Source: an uncultured Alphaproteobacteria bacterium (GTDB lineage: Bacteria > Pseudomonadota > Alphaproteobacteria > HIMB59 > GCA-002718135). Taken from it: DNA of 49,572 bases. The translations under genes and the position numbers were made by a program. Shown here piece after piece: positions 36,440-45,991 of this stretch. The stretch covers positions 1 through 49,572 of the forward strand of contig CABXSY010000008.1 in assembly GCA_902514875.1 (NCBI GenBank), read 5' to 3'. Position 1 is the stretch's first letter. Each line of letters opens with the position of its first letter. The notes beneath the pieces are model-generated. The model ran no database searches and was not told the DNA's origin. It saw nothing but the letters and a program-made list of their open reading frames with translations.

Positions 36440-36499
36440 TGTGTACTTTAGTTAATTTTTCAAATAATGATTGTTTAATAATATGATTTATAAATTAAA

Positions 36500-37639
36500 A
36501 TGAATAAAAATGCACTTGTAATTCTAGCTGGTGGAAAAGGAAAGAGATTTGGTCAAAAAATTCCTAAACAATTCTTAAAAATTGGAAATACGAATTTTTT
36601 AAATTATTTTATTTCAAATTTAGATTTATCAAATTTCGATATTATAAATATTTCCATAGATAAAAAATATCGAAACACCCATCTTAATCATAAAGCAGTT
36701 TCTGAGAAAATAAAAATTACTTATTCAAAACCTGGACCTACAAGACAAATTTCTTCTTTTAATGCTCTAAAAAATTTAAAAAAATTTAAAATTAAGAAAG
36801 TATTAATACATGATGCTGCACGTCCTTTGTGTAGTAATAAATTAGTTAAAAAAATTATTTCTAAATTAGATAAGAATACTAATGCAATTCCATATGTTGA
36901 ATATAATGACAGACAATTAATAAAGAAAAGTAAATTGGAAACAAAAGCAATTAACGTACAAACACCACAGGGTTTTAACTATAATTTGATATTAAAAGAA
37001 CATATCAAATATAAAAGTTTTGAATTTAATGATGATGCAGGATTATTACAAAAATCAAAAATAAAAATAAATTTTATTAAAGGAGAAAAAAATAATATTA
37101 AAATTACTTATCCAGAAGATATTCAGTTATTTAATTTATACAGAAAGGCAATAACAAAATATGGTATTGGTTACGATATTCATCAAATTGATAAGAATAC
37201 TAAAAACGGATTAAGATTAGGAGGTATTAAAATTCCTTTCTCTAAATTAATTGGCCATTCCGATGCAGACGTTGTTCTGCATGCAATTTGTGATAGTGTT
37301 TTTGGAGCACTTTCTATGAGAGATATAGGTTATCACTTTCCCAACACAGATAAAAAATGGAAAAATGCAGATTCATCTAAGTTTATTATTTATTGTAGAG
37401 ATAAACTTAAGGAAAAAGGTTATTCCATAATCAATCTAGATATAAATATAATAGCTGAAAAACCTAAAATTAATAAGTATGTTTCAAAAATGATTAAAAA
37501 TATTTCAACACTACTGCAAATTAAAAATAACTCTGTGTCTATTAAAGCAACTACAAATGAGAAGATTGGTTTTATTGGTAATGGTGAAGGAATTGCAGCT
37601 GAGTCAGTAGTTCATATAACAAATGATAAAATTAGCTAA
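36500..37639 (+). CDS. ispDF: Bifunctional MEP-pathway enzyme IspD/IspF
   Basis: Fusion of 2-C-methyl-D-erythritol 4-phosphate cytidylyltransferase (IspD, residues 1-218) and MECDP synthase (IspF, 221-379), two non-consecutive steps of isoprenoid synthesis. IspD: VILAGGKGKRFGQKIPKQFLK and VLIHDAARPL. IspF: GIGYDIHQI with the metal ligands, LIGHSDADVVLHAICDS, DIGYHFPNTD and the C-terminal TTNEKIGFIGNGEGIAAE. Such fusions are usual in alphaproteobacteria. It is divergent from ntrY across 60 bp and overlaps pgpA by 17 bp. Confidence 0.96.
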   Translation: MNKNALVILAGGKGKRFGQKIPKQFLKIGNTNFLNYFISNLDLSNFDIINISIDKKYRNTHLNHKAVSEKIKITYSKPGPTRQISSFNALKNLKKFKIKKVLIHDAARPLCSNKLVKKIISKLDKNTNAIPYVEYNDRQLIKKSKLETKAINVQTPQGFNYNLILKEHIKYKSFEFNDDAGLLQKSKIKINFIKGEKNNIKITYPEDIQLFNLYRKAITKYGIGYDIHQIDKNTKNGLRLGGIKIPFSKLIGHSDADVVLHAICDSVFGALSMRDIGYHFPNTDKKWKNADSSKFIIYCRDKLKEKGYSIINLDINIIAEKPKINKYVSKMIKNISTLLQIKNNSVSIKATTNEKIGFIGNGEGIAAESVVHITNDKIS

Positions 37640-38099
37640 TTTTTTTGTATCTTTATCATTTGCTGGATATATTAAATTAATACCGCCAGGAACTTTTGCA
37701 TCTTTTTTATCCATAGTTATTTTATTTCCTATTGTTGAATACAAAATCATTTCTTTAGAAATATTTATAGCTGTTTTTATATTAATTTTTTTACTATCAT
37801 TATTTTTTATTAATCAATTTTCTTCACACACCCAATCACATGACTCAAAAATAATAGTTATTGATGAATTCTTAGGAATATACTTAATTTTATTATTTTA
37901 TGATCAAATTAAAATTATCAATCCTTATGTTACAATGATGTTAATTTTTATTTTATTTCGTTTTTTTGATATTCTGAAAATTTTTCCAGCAAATATAGTA
38001 GATAAGAGACTTAAATCAGCTTTTGGTGTAATTCTTGATGATTTAATAGCAGGAATATATACTATAATTATACTTTATATTTTCAATGCCTATTATTAA
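37623..38099 (+). CDS. pgpA: Phosphatidylglycerophosphatase A
   Basis: Membrane phosphatase that converts phosphatidylglycerol phosphate to phosphatidylglycerol. The family motifs are GYIKLIPPGTFASFLSI (residues 16-32), IVIDEFLGIYLIL near 75-90, RFFDILKIFPANIVD and GVILDDLIAGIY. Four hydrophobic segments. At 158 residues it has normal length. It overlaps ispDF by 17 bp and cinA by 14 bp, in an order common for the class. Confidence 0.92.
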   Translation: MIKLANFFVSLSFAGYIKLIPPGTFASFLSIVILFPIVEYKIISLEIFIAVFILIFLLSLFFINQFSSHTQSHDSKIIVIDEFLGIYLILLFYDQIKIINPYVTMMLIFILFRFFDILKIFPANIVDKRLKSAFGVILDDLIAGIYTIIILYIFNAYY

Positions 38100-38550
38100 G
38101 CAAGTTATAGATAAGTTAATAAAAAAAAATATCTCAATTTCTGTTGCTGAGTCGTGTACAGGCGGACTAGTATCAAATACCCTTACCAAATACAGTGGAG
38201 TTTCAAAAATTTTCTCTTATGGAATTATCAGTTATTCTAATAAAGCTAAATCTAAATATTTATCTGTTTCAAAAATTAACCTCTCTAAATTTGGAGCTGT
38301 AAGTAAAGAAGTAGCTGAGGATATGATAAATGGTTTGTATAAAAATGAAAAAACACAAATATGCATTTCAACAACTGGTATAGCAGGCCCTAATGGTGGG
38401 ACAAAGTTAAAGCCTGTAGGTTTAGTGTATATTGGAATTAAAGTTAATAATAATAATTATATTTTCAAAAAAATATACAAAGGAAAAAGATTGGACATAC
38501 AAAGAAAAACTAAAAATTTTATATTTAGAAAAATTAGTGAGTTAATCTAA
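38086..38550 (+). CDS. pncC: Nicotinamide-nucleotide amidohydrolase (CinA C-terminal type, PncC)
   Basis: Deamidates nicotinamide mononucleotide to nicotinate mononucleotide in NAD recycling. It is the stand-alone C-terminal domain only: SVAESCTGGLVSNTL with the catalytic serine, SYGIISYSNKAKSKYL, FGAVSKEVAEDM and STTGIAGPNGGTKLKPVGLVYIG. At 154 residues it lacks the N-terminal MoaB-like domain of full CinA, which is usual in proteobacteria. Its 3' end overlaps the convergent coq10-like gene by 9 bp. Confidence 0.94.
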   Translation: MPIIKQVIDKLIKKNISISVAESCTGGLVSNTLTKYSGVSKIFSYGIISYSNKAKSKYLSVSKINLSKFGAVSKEVAEDMINGLYKNEKTQICISTTGIAGPNGGTKLKPVGLVYIGIKVNNNNYIFKKIYKGKRLDIQRKTKNFIFRKISELI

Positions 38551-38979
38551 TATTTCATCAGCTCGGATTTTAAATGATTCAATCATTTTATTTTCAATTA
38601 ATGGAAAAAAAGCTTCAGCAATTTTTTGATGAAAAAATCTTTTAAATTCAAATTGAACATTAAAATGAATTAATGTTTGATTTTTTTTAAGTGATTCAAA
38701 AATCCAATTTGTTTTCAGATCTTTTAAAGGTCCTTCGATATATGTTGTGTTTATTGCAAGTTTTTTTTTATCAAATACAACATGTGAACCAAAAGTTTGA
38801 GGCATAAAATATTTGTACCAAACAACCATGTCTGCATAGATTTCTTTTTCACTTTTTGAATGTACTTTCATTGCTGAACACCAAGGGATAAAATAAGGAT
38901 AACTCTCAATATCTAAAACGATATCAAAAAGACCCTTTGCGTCATGATCGACTATCTCCTCCCTATTTGATGACTTCAT
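38542..38979 (-). CDS. Coq10/RatA-type START-domain ubiquinone-binding protein
   Basis: Small SRPBCC-fold protein linked to ubiquinone function (Coq10 in mitochondria) and annotated as RatA in some bacteria. Family positions: [18 protein letters not shown] near the N-terminus, FKIRADEIL at the C-terminus, and [16 protein letters not shown] in the middle strands. At 145 residues it is complete. It overlaps lipA by 4 bp (ATGA), continuing the pdh-lipA unit. Which of the two roles applies cannot be told from sequence; the respiratory context favours Coq10. Confidence 0.88.
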   Translation of the reverse strand: MKSSNREEIVDHDAKGLFDIVLDIESYPYFIPWCSAMKVHSKSEKEIYADMVVWYKYFMPQTFGSHVVFDKKKLAINTTYIEGPLKDLKTNWIFESLKKNQTLIHFNVQFEFKRFFHQKIAEAFFPLIENKMIESFKIRADEILD

Positions 38980-39911
38980 TGAATTGAATAAAGTTTATTT
39001 TTCCTATTTTCTTGCATTATTTTAAAATCATCAGATGCGTGATAACTAGAGCGAGTAAGTGGTGATGATGCAACCATTAGAAATCCTTTTGCGTATGCCA
39101 TTTTTTTGTATTCCTCAAATTCTTCAGGAGTAATAAATTTTTCAAGCTTAGCGTGCTTTGGTGTTGGCGGTAAGTATTGTCCTATAGTAATAAAATCAAC
39201 ATTAGCTGCTCTCAAGTCATCCATTACTTGATAAACCTCTTCTTTAGTTTCACCTAAACCAACCATTAGACCTGATTTTGTAAATATACTTGGGTTTTTT
39301 TGTTTAATTTGACTAAGTAAATTTAAACTTACAAAGTATCGTGAACCCGGTCGAACTGAAGGATATAATCTTGGCACTGTTTCCAAGTTGTGATTAAAAA
39401 CATCAGGTAAATTTTTTGATAAAATATCTATTGCTTCAGGTTTATTTTTAAAATCAGGCGTTAATATTTCAATTGTACAATTCGGATTTAGAGATTTAAT
39501 AGAATCAATCACATTAATAAAATGTAATGCTCCACCATCGATTAAATCATCTCTGTCAACACTAGTAATAACAACATGTTCTAAGTTTAATTGTTTAACT
39601 GATTCAGCAATTCTAATAGCTTCACCGTGATCAATAAAATGTGGTTTACCAGTTTTAATATTACAAAATGCACAGGCTCTAGTACAAATATCTCCTAGTA
39701 TCATAAATGTTGCATGTTTTTTTTGCCAACACTCTGCTATATTAGGACATGCTGCTTCCTCGCACACGGTTACAATTTTTTTTTCTTTTAAAAGTTTATT
39801 TGTTTCTTTAAAAAATTTTGAAGTAGGTGCCTTTACTCTAATCCAACTTGGTTTTTTGGGAATCGGATTTGATTTGTTTTTTACTTTTTCAGGATGTCGT
39901 GGACCACTCAT
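38976..39911 (-). CDS. lipA: Lipoyl synthase
   Basis: Radical-SAM enzyme that inserts two sulfurs into octanoyl groups on lipoyl domains. The auxiliary cluster cysteines lie in [12 protein letters not shown], the radical-SAM cluster in CTRACAFC, and the C-terminal RSSYHA supplies the serine that ligates the auxiliary cluster. At 311 residues it is complete. It starts 5 bp after pdhC, whose own lipoyl domain (and that of PdhB) is the expected substrate. In many relatives lpdA stands between pdhC and lipA; it is absent here. Confidence 0.97.
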   Translation of the reverse strand: MSGPRHPEKVKNKSNPIPKKPSWIRVKAPTSKFFKETNKLLKEKKIVTVCEEAACPNIAECWQKKHATFMILGDICTRACAFCNIKTGKPHFIDHGEAIRIAESVKQLNLEHVVITSVDRDDLIDGGALHFINVIDSIKSLNPNCTIEILTPDFKNKPEAIDILSKNLPDVFNHNLETVPRLYPSVRPGSRYFVSLNLLSQIKQKNPSIFTKSGLMVGLGETKEEVYQVMDDLRAANVDFITIGQYLPPTPKHAKLEKFITPEEFEEYKKMAYAKGFLMVASSPLTRSSYHASDDFKIMQENRKNKLYSIQ

Positions 39912-39916
39912 AAGGG

Positions 39917-41140
39917 TTAAATAACTTCCATATCCAAGCTATTCAACCATATTTGAAAAGGATCTTCTAAAATATCGCCAAAATCTTTGAGTAATTTTGC
40001 CGCAACGGCACCATCTAATGATCTGTGATCTGCCGAAATGGTTGATTTCATTGTATGCCCTATTTCAATACTACCAGCATTAACAACGGGTTTTTCAATT
40101 ATAGATCCAATTGCAATAATACTTGATTGTGGCGGGTTAATAATTGCTTGAAATTCTGTGATTCCAAACATACCTAAATTAGAGATAGTTATAGATCCTC
40201 CGCTATACTCTTCTGGTAGTAATTTATTTTGATTAGCTTTTTTTACTAGTGATTTTATTTCTGTTGAGATTTCAGCTAATCCTTTTGTATCAGCTTGTTT
40301 GACAATAGGGGTTATCAATCCTTCTTTTAATGCTACCGCAATTGCAATATCGATATTTTTATATTGATGAATTTTACCATTGACCCAAGAAATATTTGTC
40401 TCTGGATTTTTGGACATTGACATTGCGCATGCTTTAACAATAAGGTCGTTAAAAGAGATTTTAATATCACTATTTAAATTAATTTTTTTTCTTAAATTTA
40501 TTAGTTTATCCACTCTTGTTTCAATAGTAAGATAAAAATGTGGAACTTCATTTTTTGTTTGTGTTGTTCTTTCGGCAATTATTTTTCTAATACTAGATGG
40601 CTCAATAACAGAAATATTTTCATCATTGATATGAAGTTCAAAATTTTGAATATCTTTTTTTATAATCCTACCATCAGGTCCTGACCCTTTAATAAGAGAT
40701 AGATCAATATCGTTGTCTTTAGAAAATTTTTTAACAAACGGAGAAGCTAAATTAGTATTTTGTTTAGTGTTTGAATCTTTACTTCTTTCTATTATTTGAA
40801 TGTTATCTACTTCAATATTTTCTTTAGGTGTTTCTGAAACTTCATTTTTTTCTTCACTGCTTACAGTTTGATCATTATAATCTTCTAATCTTTCATCTTT
40901 GCTACCATTGATTAGAGCAATGACGGAATTGACGGCAATTTGTTTATCTGGTGTTGTATCAATTAAATGTGTAATTTCTCCCTCATCAACTGCCTCAACT
41001 TCCATTGTTGCTTTATCTGTTTCAATTTCAGCTAATATATCTCCAGCTGAAACAGTATCGCCAATATTAACTAACCACTTATTAATTACACCCTCTGACA
41101 TTGTGGGTGATAATGCAGGCATTAAAACTTTAATTGCCAT
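39917..41140 (-). CDS. pdhC: Pyruvate dehydrogenase E2 component (dihydrolipoamide acetyltransferase)
   Basis: Core of the pyruvate dehydrogenase complex, transferring acetyl groups to CoA. One N-terminal lipoyl domain has its lipoyl lysine in [15 protein letters not shown] (K43). A peripheral subunit-binding domain ([23 protein letters not shown]... GRI) follows near residue 128. The acyltransferase domain carries the catalytic histidine in [15 protein letters not shown] near the C-terminus. At 407 residues it is complete. It is immediately downstream of pdhB with no gap. Confidence 0.96.
   Translation of the reverse strand: MAIKVLMPALSPTMSEGVINKWLVNIGDTVSAGDILAEIETDKATMEVEAVDEGEITHLIDTTPDKQIAVNSVIALINGSKDERLEDYNDQTVSSEEKNEVSETPKENIEVDNIQIIERSKDSNTKQNTNLASPFVKKFSKDNDIDLSLIKGSGPDGRIIKKDIQNFELHINDENISVIEPSSIRKIIAERTTQTKNEVPHFYLTIETRVDKLINLRKKINLNSDIKISFNDLIVKACAMSMSKNPETNISWVNGKIHQYKNIDIAIAVALKEGLITPIVKQADTKGLAEISTEIKSLVKKANQNKLLPEEYSGGSITISNLGMFGITEFQAIINPPQSSIIAIGSIIEKPVVNAGSIEIGHTMKSTISADHRSLDGAVAAKLLKDFGDILEDPFQIWLNSLDMEVI
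40981..41138 (-). repeat. Lipoyl-domain coding repeat, copy in pdhC (partner at 42361-42518)
   Basis: The DNA for the first about 54 codons of pdhC closely matches that of pdhB at 42361-42518, with long identical stretches such as the one encoding [15 protein letters not shown]. The proteins share [10 protein letters not shown] near the start. The two copies lie 1.4 kb apart in direct orientation. They are paralogous domains kept similar by function or gene conversion. Confidence 0.8.
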
Positions 41141-42520
41141 TTATTTTATATAACTTACTTTTTTTGCAGCATTTATAATGTCATCAACTTGAGGAAGATA
41201 TAATTTTTCTAAGCTCAGTGCGTATGGCATTGGAACATCCGCACTATTAACTTTTATCACTGGTGAGTCTAAATAATCAAATGCATCCCTTTGAACAATA
41301 TTTGCAATTTCAGAACCAACACTACCAAATGGCCATGACTCTTCGACAGTGATTAGTCTATTAGTTTTTTTAACTGAATTTAAAATTGTTTCTGTATCCA
41401 AAGGTCGTAAAGTTTGTAAATCAATAATTTCTGTATCTAAATTGTATTCCTCTTTTAGTCTTAATGCAGCTTCTTTTGATTTCTGCAACATTATTGAATA
41501 CGTTACGATTGTTAAATCTTTTCCTTCTTTTTCTATATTTGCTTTTCCAATTGGTATAGAGAAGTTAATGTCATTATTAACGGGACCTTTTAATCCATAA
41601 AGAATTTCATTTTCTAGAAAAATTACGGGATTTGGATCTGATATTGCAGATCTTAATAAACCTTTTGCGTTATAAGGAGTAGATGGAGCAATGACTTTTA
41701 AACCCGGCACTTGAGAATACCAAGAAGAAAAATCCTGACTATGTTGTGCAGCAACTTGGGCCGCAGCACCATTAGGTCCTCTGAAAACAATAGGGCAATT
41801 AATTTGTCCTCCAGACATGTAAAGTGTTTTTGCAGCTGAATTTATAATTTGATCAATTGCTTGCATAGAAAAATTAAAAGTCATGAATTCTAAGATTGGT
41901 CTCAATCCTTTAAATGCTGCTCCAACTGCTAATCCAGTAAACCCATGTTCAGAAATAGGAGTATCTAATACTCTTTCTTTACCAAATTCCTGGAGAAGAC
42001 CTTGTGTTACTTTATACGCACCTTGATACTCGGCAACTTCCTCTCCGAGTATGAAAACTTTATTATCTTTTCTCATTTCTTCGGCCATTGTGTCTCTTAG
42101 TGCTTGGCGCATAGTAATTTCTTCTGAACTTAAATCTCTATCTTCTTCTATTTTAGGTGATGGTGTATCGATTATATCAGCTTTCTTATTCTCAATTTTT
42201 GTCTCAATATTTTTTTCAATTTTCTTTTCTTCAATCACTTTTTCAATAGAAACTTCTTTTTTTACTTCAACTTTTTCATTTGGATCACCAATAATCGCTA
42301 TAGCTTTATTTACTGGAATATTGACTTCTCCTTCTTTAAATAAAAGATCAAGAACAACACCTTCATCTACCGCTTCTACTTCCATTGTTGCTTTGTCAGT
42401 TTCAATTTCAGCAATCAAATCACCAGCTTTAACAGTATCTCCTTTTTTAATTAACCACTTAGACAGATTCCCTTCTGTCATAGTTGGAGATAATGCGGGC
42501 ATTAAAATTTCTGTGCTCAT
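41141..42520 (-). CDS. pdhB: Pyruvate dehydrogenase E1 beta subunit with N-terminal lipoyl domain
   Basis: Beta chain of the thiamine-diphosphate decarboxylase. Residues 1-75 form a lipoyl domain (lysine in [15 protein letters not shown]), joined by a charged linker (76-130) to the transketolase-like body. That body has [38 protein letters not shown] and [21 protein letters not shown], and ends in [16 protein letters not shown] and DVPMPYA. At 459 residues it is the lipoyl-bearing form typical of alphaproteobacteria. It follows pdhA by 3 bp. Confidence 0.96.
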   Translation of the reverse strand: MSTEILMPALSPTMTEGNLSKWLIKKGDTVKAGDLIAEIETDKATMEVEAVDEGVVLDLLFKEGEVNIPVNKAIAIIGDPNEKVEVKKEVSIEKVIEEKKIEKNIETKIENKKADIIDTPSPKIEEDRDLSSEEITMRQALRDTMAEEMRKDNKVFILGEEVAEYQGAYKVTQGLLQEFGKERVLDTPISEHGFTGLAVGAAFKGLRPILEFMTFNFSMQAIDQIINSAAKTLYMSGGQINCPIVFRGPNGAAAQVAAQHSQDFSSWYSQVPGLKVIAPSTPYNAKGLLRSAISDPNPVIFLENEILYGLKGPVNNDINFSIPIGKANIEKEGKDLTIVTYSIMLQKSKEAALRLKEEYNLDTEIIDLQTLRPLDTETILNSVKKTNRLITVEESWPFGSVGSEIANIVQRDAFDYLDSPVIKVNSADVPMPYALSLEKLYLPQVDDIINAAKKVSYIK

Positions 42521-42523
42521 AAT

Positions 42524-43486
42524 TTATAAATAAACATCCGTATAAAGTTCGCTGTTCTTTGGAAAAGGACTATTGGTTGCAAATTCAGCTGCATTTTTAA
42601 TTTCTTCTAAAGTATCTTTATTAATTTTTTCAATTTCATCATTAGTTGCAATTTTTTTCTTTAAAATTTCAGCTTTGACTATTTCAATAGGATCGGTTTG
42701 CTTATAATTATCTAATTCTTCTTTTGTTCTATATTTTGCAGGATCTGACATTGAATGTCCTCTATATCGATATGTTTGTACTTCAATAATATAAGGTCCA
42801 TTCCCTTCTCTGACATACTTACCTGCTTTATCTGCTGCTTCTATAACAGAGAACACATTCATCCCATCTACCTTCTCACCAGGAATACCAAATGCCTCCC
42901 CTCTTTTATATAAGTCTAATCCCGCCGCCGCTCTATCTACAGATGTGCCCATTCCATATTTATTATTTTCAATAATGTATAAAACAGGAAGCTTCCATAA
43001 AGCAGCTAGATTAAAAGCTTCAAAAACTTGTCCATTGTTCATCGCTCCATCACCAATATATGTTCTGCATATATTTTTTTCTCCATTATATTTATGCGTG
43101 AATGCTATACCGGTTCCAATTGGTACTTGAGCTCCTACAATACCATGACCACCATAAAAATTATTTTCCTTTGAAAACATATGCATTGAACCACCCTTAC
43201 CAGCAGAATAACCATCTTCTCTACCAGTCAATTCTGCCATAATACGTTTTGGATCTAATCCCCTAGCAATCATATGGCCATGATCTCTGTAAGTTGTTAC
43301 AACTGAGTCATTCTTATCAATTGTCATCAATATACCAACAACAACAGCTTCTTGGCCAATATACAAATGACAAAAACCACCTATTTTACCCATTCCGTAA
43401 AGTTGAGCTGCTCTTTCCTCGAATCTTCTAATCTTGAGCATAAATGAGTACATTTTGATATAATCTGCTTTTTGAAGTTTCTTCAT
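42524..43486 (-). CDS. pdhA: Pyruvate dehydrogenase E1 alpha subunit
   Basis: Alpha chain of the E1 heterotetramer that binds thiamine diphosphate. The cofactor motif is GDGAMNNGQVFEAFNLAALWKLPVLYIIENN in the family; here GDGA and NN are both present near residues 150-182. The phosphorylation-loop region YRYRGHSMSDPAKYRTKEE is intact. At 320 residues it has normal length. First gene of pdhA-pdhB-pdhC-lipA-coq10, preceded by a consensus-like promoter. Confidence 0.97.
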   Translation of the reverse strand: MKKLQKADYIKMYSFMLKIRRFEERAAQLYGMGKIGGFCHLYIGQEAVVVGILMTIDKNDSVVTTYRDHGHMIARGLDPKRIMAELTGREDGYSAGKGGSMHMFSKENNFYGGHGIVGAQVPIGTGIAFTHKYNGEKNICRTYIGDGAMNNGQVFEAFNLAALWKLPVLYIIENNKYGMGTSVDRAAAGLDLYKRGEAFGIPGEKVDGMNVFSVIEAADKAGKYVREGNGPYIIEVQTYRYRGHSMSDPAKYRTKEELDNYKQTDPIEIVKAEILKKKIATNDEIEKINKDTLEEIKNAAEFATNSPFPKNSELYTDVYL

Positions 43487-43499
43487 ATGATAATCTTTA

Positions 43500-43526
43500 A
43501 TTATAATTAGGGTGATTTTTTGTCAA
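43500..43526 (-). promoter_or_regulatory. Candidate sigma-70 promoter of the pdhA operon
   Basis: On the minus strand TTGACA (43526-43521) is followed by 15 bp and TATAAT (43505-43500), 13 bp before the pdhA ATG. Both hexamers match consensus fully. The 15-bp spacing is short; a 17-bp alternative would use TAATTA. The expected transcript would have a leader of only a few bases. The strongest promoter-like sequence I found in the window. Confidence 0.5.
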
Positions 43527-43536
43527 ATAAATCAAT

Positions 43537-43848
43537 CTATTCTATAATTATAACTGTTTCGTTTTCTGAAGTAAATCCTGTAACTTTCCTAAATGTCTCA
43601 TCTAAATAGTCCAAATCTACAGTATTTGGTTGTAATCTTTTAATTCTATCTAAGTAAAATTCATTTTCCTTTTTTAATGACATATATTGTTCATTGTATT
43701 GAGCATTAAGATTTTTAAGACTGAAATATTTCAGTAATCCCCTCTCACCATTTATAAGAAAATAGAGAAGATAAACAAATAGAAAAAAAGTAAACAAAAA
43801 GGATAAATAGAAATAAAATTTATTTTTTAAAACTAAAGATTTATTCAT
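43537..43848 (-). CDS. ftsB: Cell division protein FtsB (septum formation initiator family)
   Basis: Bitopic division protein that bridges FtsQ, FtsL and the septal synthase. A short cytoplasmic start is followed by one membrane segment (about residues 11-32), then NGERGLLKYFSL, a coiled coil (about 45-75, LNAQYNEQYMSLKKENEFYLDRIKRL region) and a C-terminal LDYLDETFRKVTGF. At 103 residues it has typical length. Its place between eno and pdhA is the conserved alphaproteobacterial position and supports an otherwise weakly conserved sequence. Confidence 0.87.
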   Translation of the reverse strand: MNKSLVLKNKFYFYLSFLFTFFLFVYLLYFLINGERGLLKYFSLKNLNAQYNEQYMSLKKENEFYLDRIKRLQPNTVDLDYLDETFRKVTGFTSENETVIIIE

Positions 43849-43856
43849 TTATTATA

Positions 43857-43887
43857 CAAATAGCATATTTAAGATCAAAACTGTCAA
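43857..43887 (-). promoter_or_regulatory. Weak candidate promoter upstream of ftsB
   Basis: A perfect -35 hexamer TTGACA (43887-43882) abuts the eno stop codon. An extended -10-like TGCTATTTG (hexamer at 43862-43857) follows after a long 19-bp spacer. This would give ftsB its own transcript with a leader of only a few bases. Spacing is poor, so confidence is low. Confidence 0.25.
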
Positions 43888-45168
43888 TTATTTATTATTT
43901 AAGATGGATGATCCAGCATAATTTGCTTTACCTTGTAATGCTTCTTCAATTCTTAACAATTGATTATATTTTGCTGTTCTATCTGTTCTAGATAATGATC
44001 CTGTTTTGATTTGACCTGCTGAAACACCAACTGATAAATCAGCAATCGTTGTATCTTCAGTCTCACCTGAACGATGTGAAATTATAGTAGTAAAATTATT
44101 TTCTTTAGCTAATTTAATTGATTCTAAAGTTTCTTTTAAAGTTCCAATCTGATTTACTTTAACTAAAATAGAATTTCCCGCACCCTCTGAAATACCTTTT
44201 TGCAATCTTGTTTTGTTTGTAACAAATAAATCGTCACCAACTAACTGAACTTTTTTCCCTATTGTTGATGTTAAATTAGACCAGCCATCCCAATCATCTT
44301 CTGACATACCATCCTCAATAGAATAAATAGGATAAGCATTTACTAATTTCTCTAAATATTTTATCATCTCATCAGAAGACAAAACAATTTTTTCTCCCTG
44401 TAAATCATATTTATTATTTTTGTAAAATTCAGTTGATGCAACATCAAGTGAAAGATAAATATCCTTTCCAGGTTTAAAACCTGCATCCTCGACTGATTTT
44501 AAAACCGTTTCTATGACCTCACTAGAAGTATTAATATTAGGAGCAAATCCACCTTCATCACCAACATTTGTATTTAAGCCTTTTGATTTTAAAAGTGATT
44601 TTAATGAATGAAATATTTCGCAACCATATTGAAGTGCTTCTGAAAAATTATTAGCGCCAATAGGAGCAACCATAAATTCTTGAATATCAACATCATTATC
44701 TGCATGAGAACCTCCATTAATAATGTTCATCATTGGAACTGGAAGACTCATTGTATGTCTCTTACCAAGAAAAGAATACAATTCATGACCTTCAGAAGAA
44801 GCTAAACATTTTGCAAAAGCTAAACTCGCGGCAAGTGTTGTATTAGCACCTAAATTTGATTTATTTTCCGTACCATCTAGTTCTAATAAAAAATCATCAA
44901 AAGAAGAAATATCTTCAAATGATTTTCCTACTAGTTCGTTAGAAATTGTATCATTAATATTTCTTACTGCTTTCAAAACTCCTTTACCTTTATATTTGGA
45001 TTTATCATTATCTCGCAATTCTAGAGCCTCATGCACTCCAGTAGATGCTCCACTTGGAACCGCAGCTCTTCCAAATGTAGAATTTTCAAATTCTATATCA
45101 CATTCAACAGTAGGATTTCCTCTACTATCTATTATTTGTCTTGCTTTTATATTCGTTATTTTAGGCAT
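43888..45168 (-). CDS. eno: Enolase
   Basis: Glycolytic 2-phosphoglycerate dehydratase. Motifs: [39 protein letters not shown]-type strand ([17 protein letters not shown]), [21 protein letters not shown], the catalytic lysine in [10 protein letters not shown], and [15 protein letters not shown]. At 426 residues it is complete. It overlaps kdsA by 8 bp and continues the conserved pyrG-kdsA-eno-ftsB order. Confidence 0.98.
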   Translation of the reverse strand: MPKITNIKARQIIDSRGNPTVECDIEFENSTFGRAAVPSGASTGVHEALELRDNDKSKYKGKGVLKAVRNINDTISNELVGKSFEDISSFDDFLLELDGTENKSNLGANTTLAASLAFAKCLASSEGHELYSFLGKRHTMSLPVPMMNIINGGSHADNDVDIQEFMVAPIGANNFSEALQYGCEIFHSLKSLLKSKGLNTNVGDEGGFAPNINTSSEVIETVLKSVEDAGFKPGKDIYLSLDVASTEFYKNNKYDLQGEKIVLSSDEMIKYLEKLVNAYPIYSIEDGMSEDDWDGWSNLTSTIGKKVQLVGDDLFVTNKTRLQKGISEGAGNSILVKVNQIGTLKETLESIKLAKENNFTTIISHRSGETEDTTIADLSVGVSAGQIKTGSLSRTDRTAKYNQLLRIEEALQGKANYAGSSILNNK

Positions 45169-45991
45169 TGTTTTTCGCTATATCATCAAATTTTTTAAGT
45201 TGAACTAATAAATTTTTTAAATCTTTTATATTAATCATGTTTGGTCCATCACTAGGAGCATTATCTGGATCATTATGTGTTTCTAAAAATAAACCAGCTA
45301 CACCAATAGATATAGCAGCTTTGCATAAAGAAGGGATATGTTCTCTTTGACCACCACTTTTATCACCTAATCCTCCTGGTTGTTGAACGGAATGAGTTGC
45401 ATCAAAAATTACCGGGTATTCATATCTTTTCATAATATCTAAACCTTTAAAATCATTTACTAGTGTGTTGTAACCAAAAGATGTTCCTCTTTCAGTTATC
45501 ATAATGTTTTTATTATTTGTAGTTTCTATCTTGGTAAAAATATTTTTAACGTCAGTTGGTGATAAAAATTGACCTTTTTTAACATTAATAATTTTATTTG
45601 TATTACCTGCAGCTAATAATAAATCTGTTTGACGGCATAAAAAAGCAGGTATTTGGAGTATATCAATAATGCTATCTTGACTTAATTGATTACATTGATC
45701 TTCATTATGGATATCGGTTAGTATTGGTAAATTTAAATTAGTTTTAATTTTTTCAAATATTTTTAATGCTTCATCAAGCTTAATACCTCTGTCACTATTA
45801 ATACTTGATCTATTTGCCTTATCAAAACTAGATTTAAAAATTAAACTAATACCAACATTATCACATATTTTATGTAGCTGTTCTGCTATCATCATTGAGT
45901 GACTTTCATTTTCTATTACGCATGGACCTGCAATTAAAACAAATGAAGAATTATTTGAGATAGAAAAATTTTTTAGATTGATATTAATCAT
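45161..45991 (-). CDS. kdsA: 3-deoxy-8-phosphooctulonate (KDO-8-phosphate) synthase
   Basis: Condenses phosphoenolpyruvate with arabinose 5-phosphate to make KDO 8-phosphate for lipopolysaccharide, implying a Gram-negative outer membrane. Motifs: [14 protein letters not shown] near residue 20, [38 protein letters not shown], and [14 protein letters not shown]. At 276 residues it has normal length. It overlaps pyrG and eno by 8 bp on each side. Confidence 0.97.
   Translation of the reverse strand: MININLKNFSISNNSSFVLIAGPCVIENESHSMMIAEQLHKICDNVGISLIFKSSFDKANRSSINSDRGIKLDEALKIFEKIKTNLNLPILTDIHNEDQCNQLSQDSIIDILQIPAFLCRQTDLLLAAGNTNKIINVKKGQFLSPTDVKNIFTKIETTNNKNIMITERGTSFGYNTLVNDFKGLDIMKRYEYPVIFDATHSVQQPGGLGDKSGGQREHIPSLCKAAISIGVAGLFLETHNDPDNAPSDGPNMINIKDLKNLLVQLKKFDDIAKNNA

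Noticed and set aside
42051..42533. A 160-codon plus-strand open frame opposite pdhB
   Set aside because: It is the reverse frame of the lipoyl domain and linker, rich in S, I and F. No independent coding signal; pdhB is certain.
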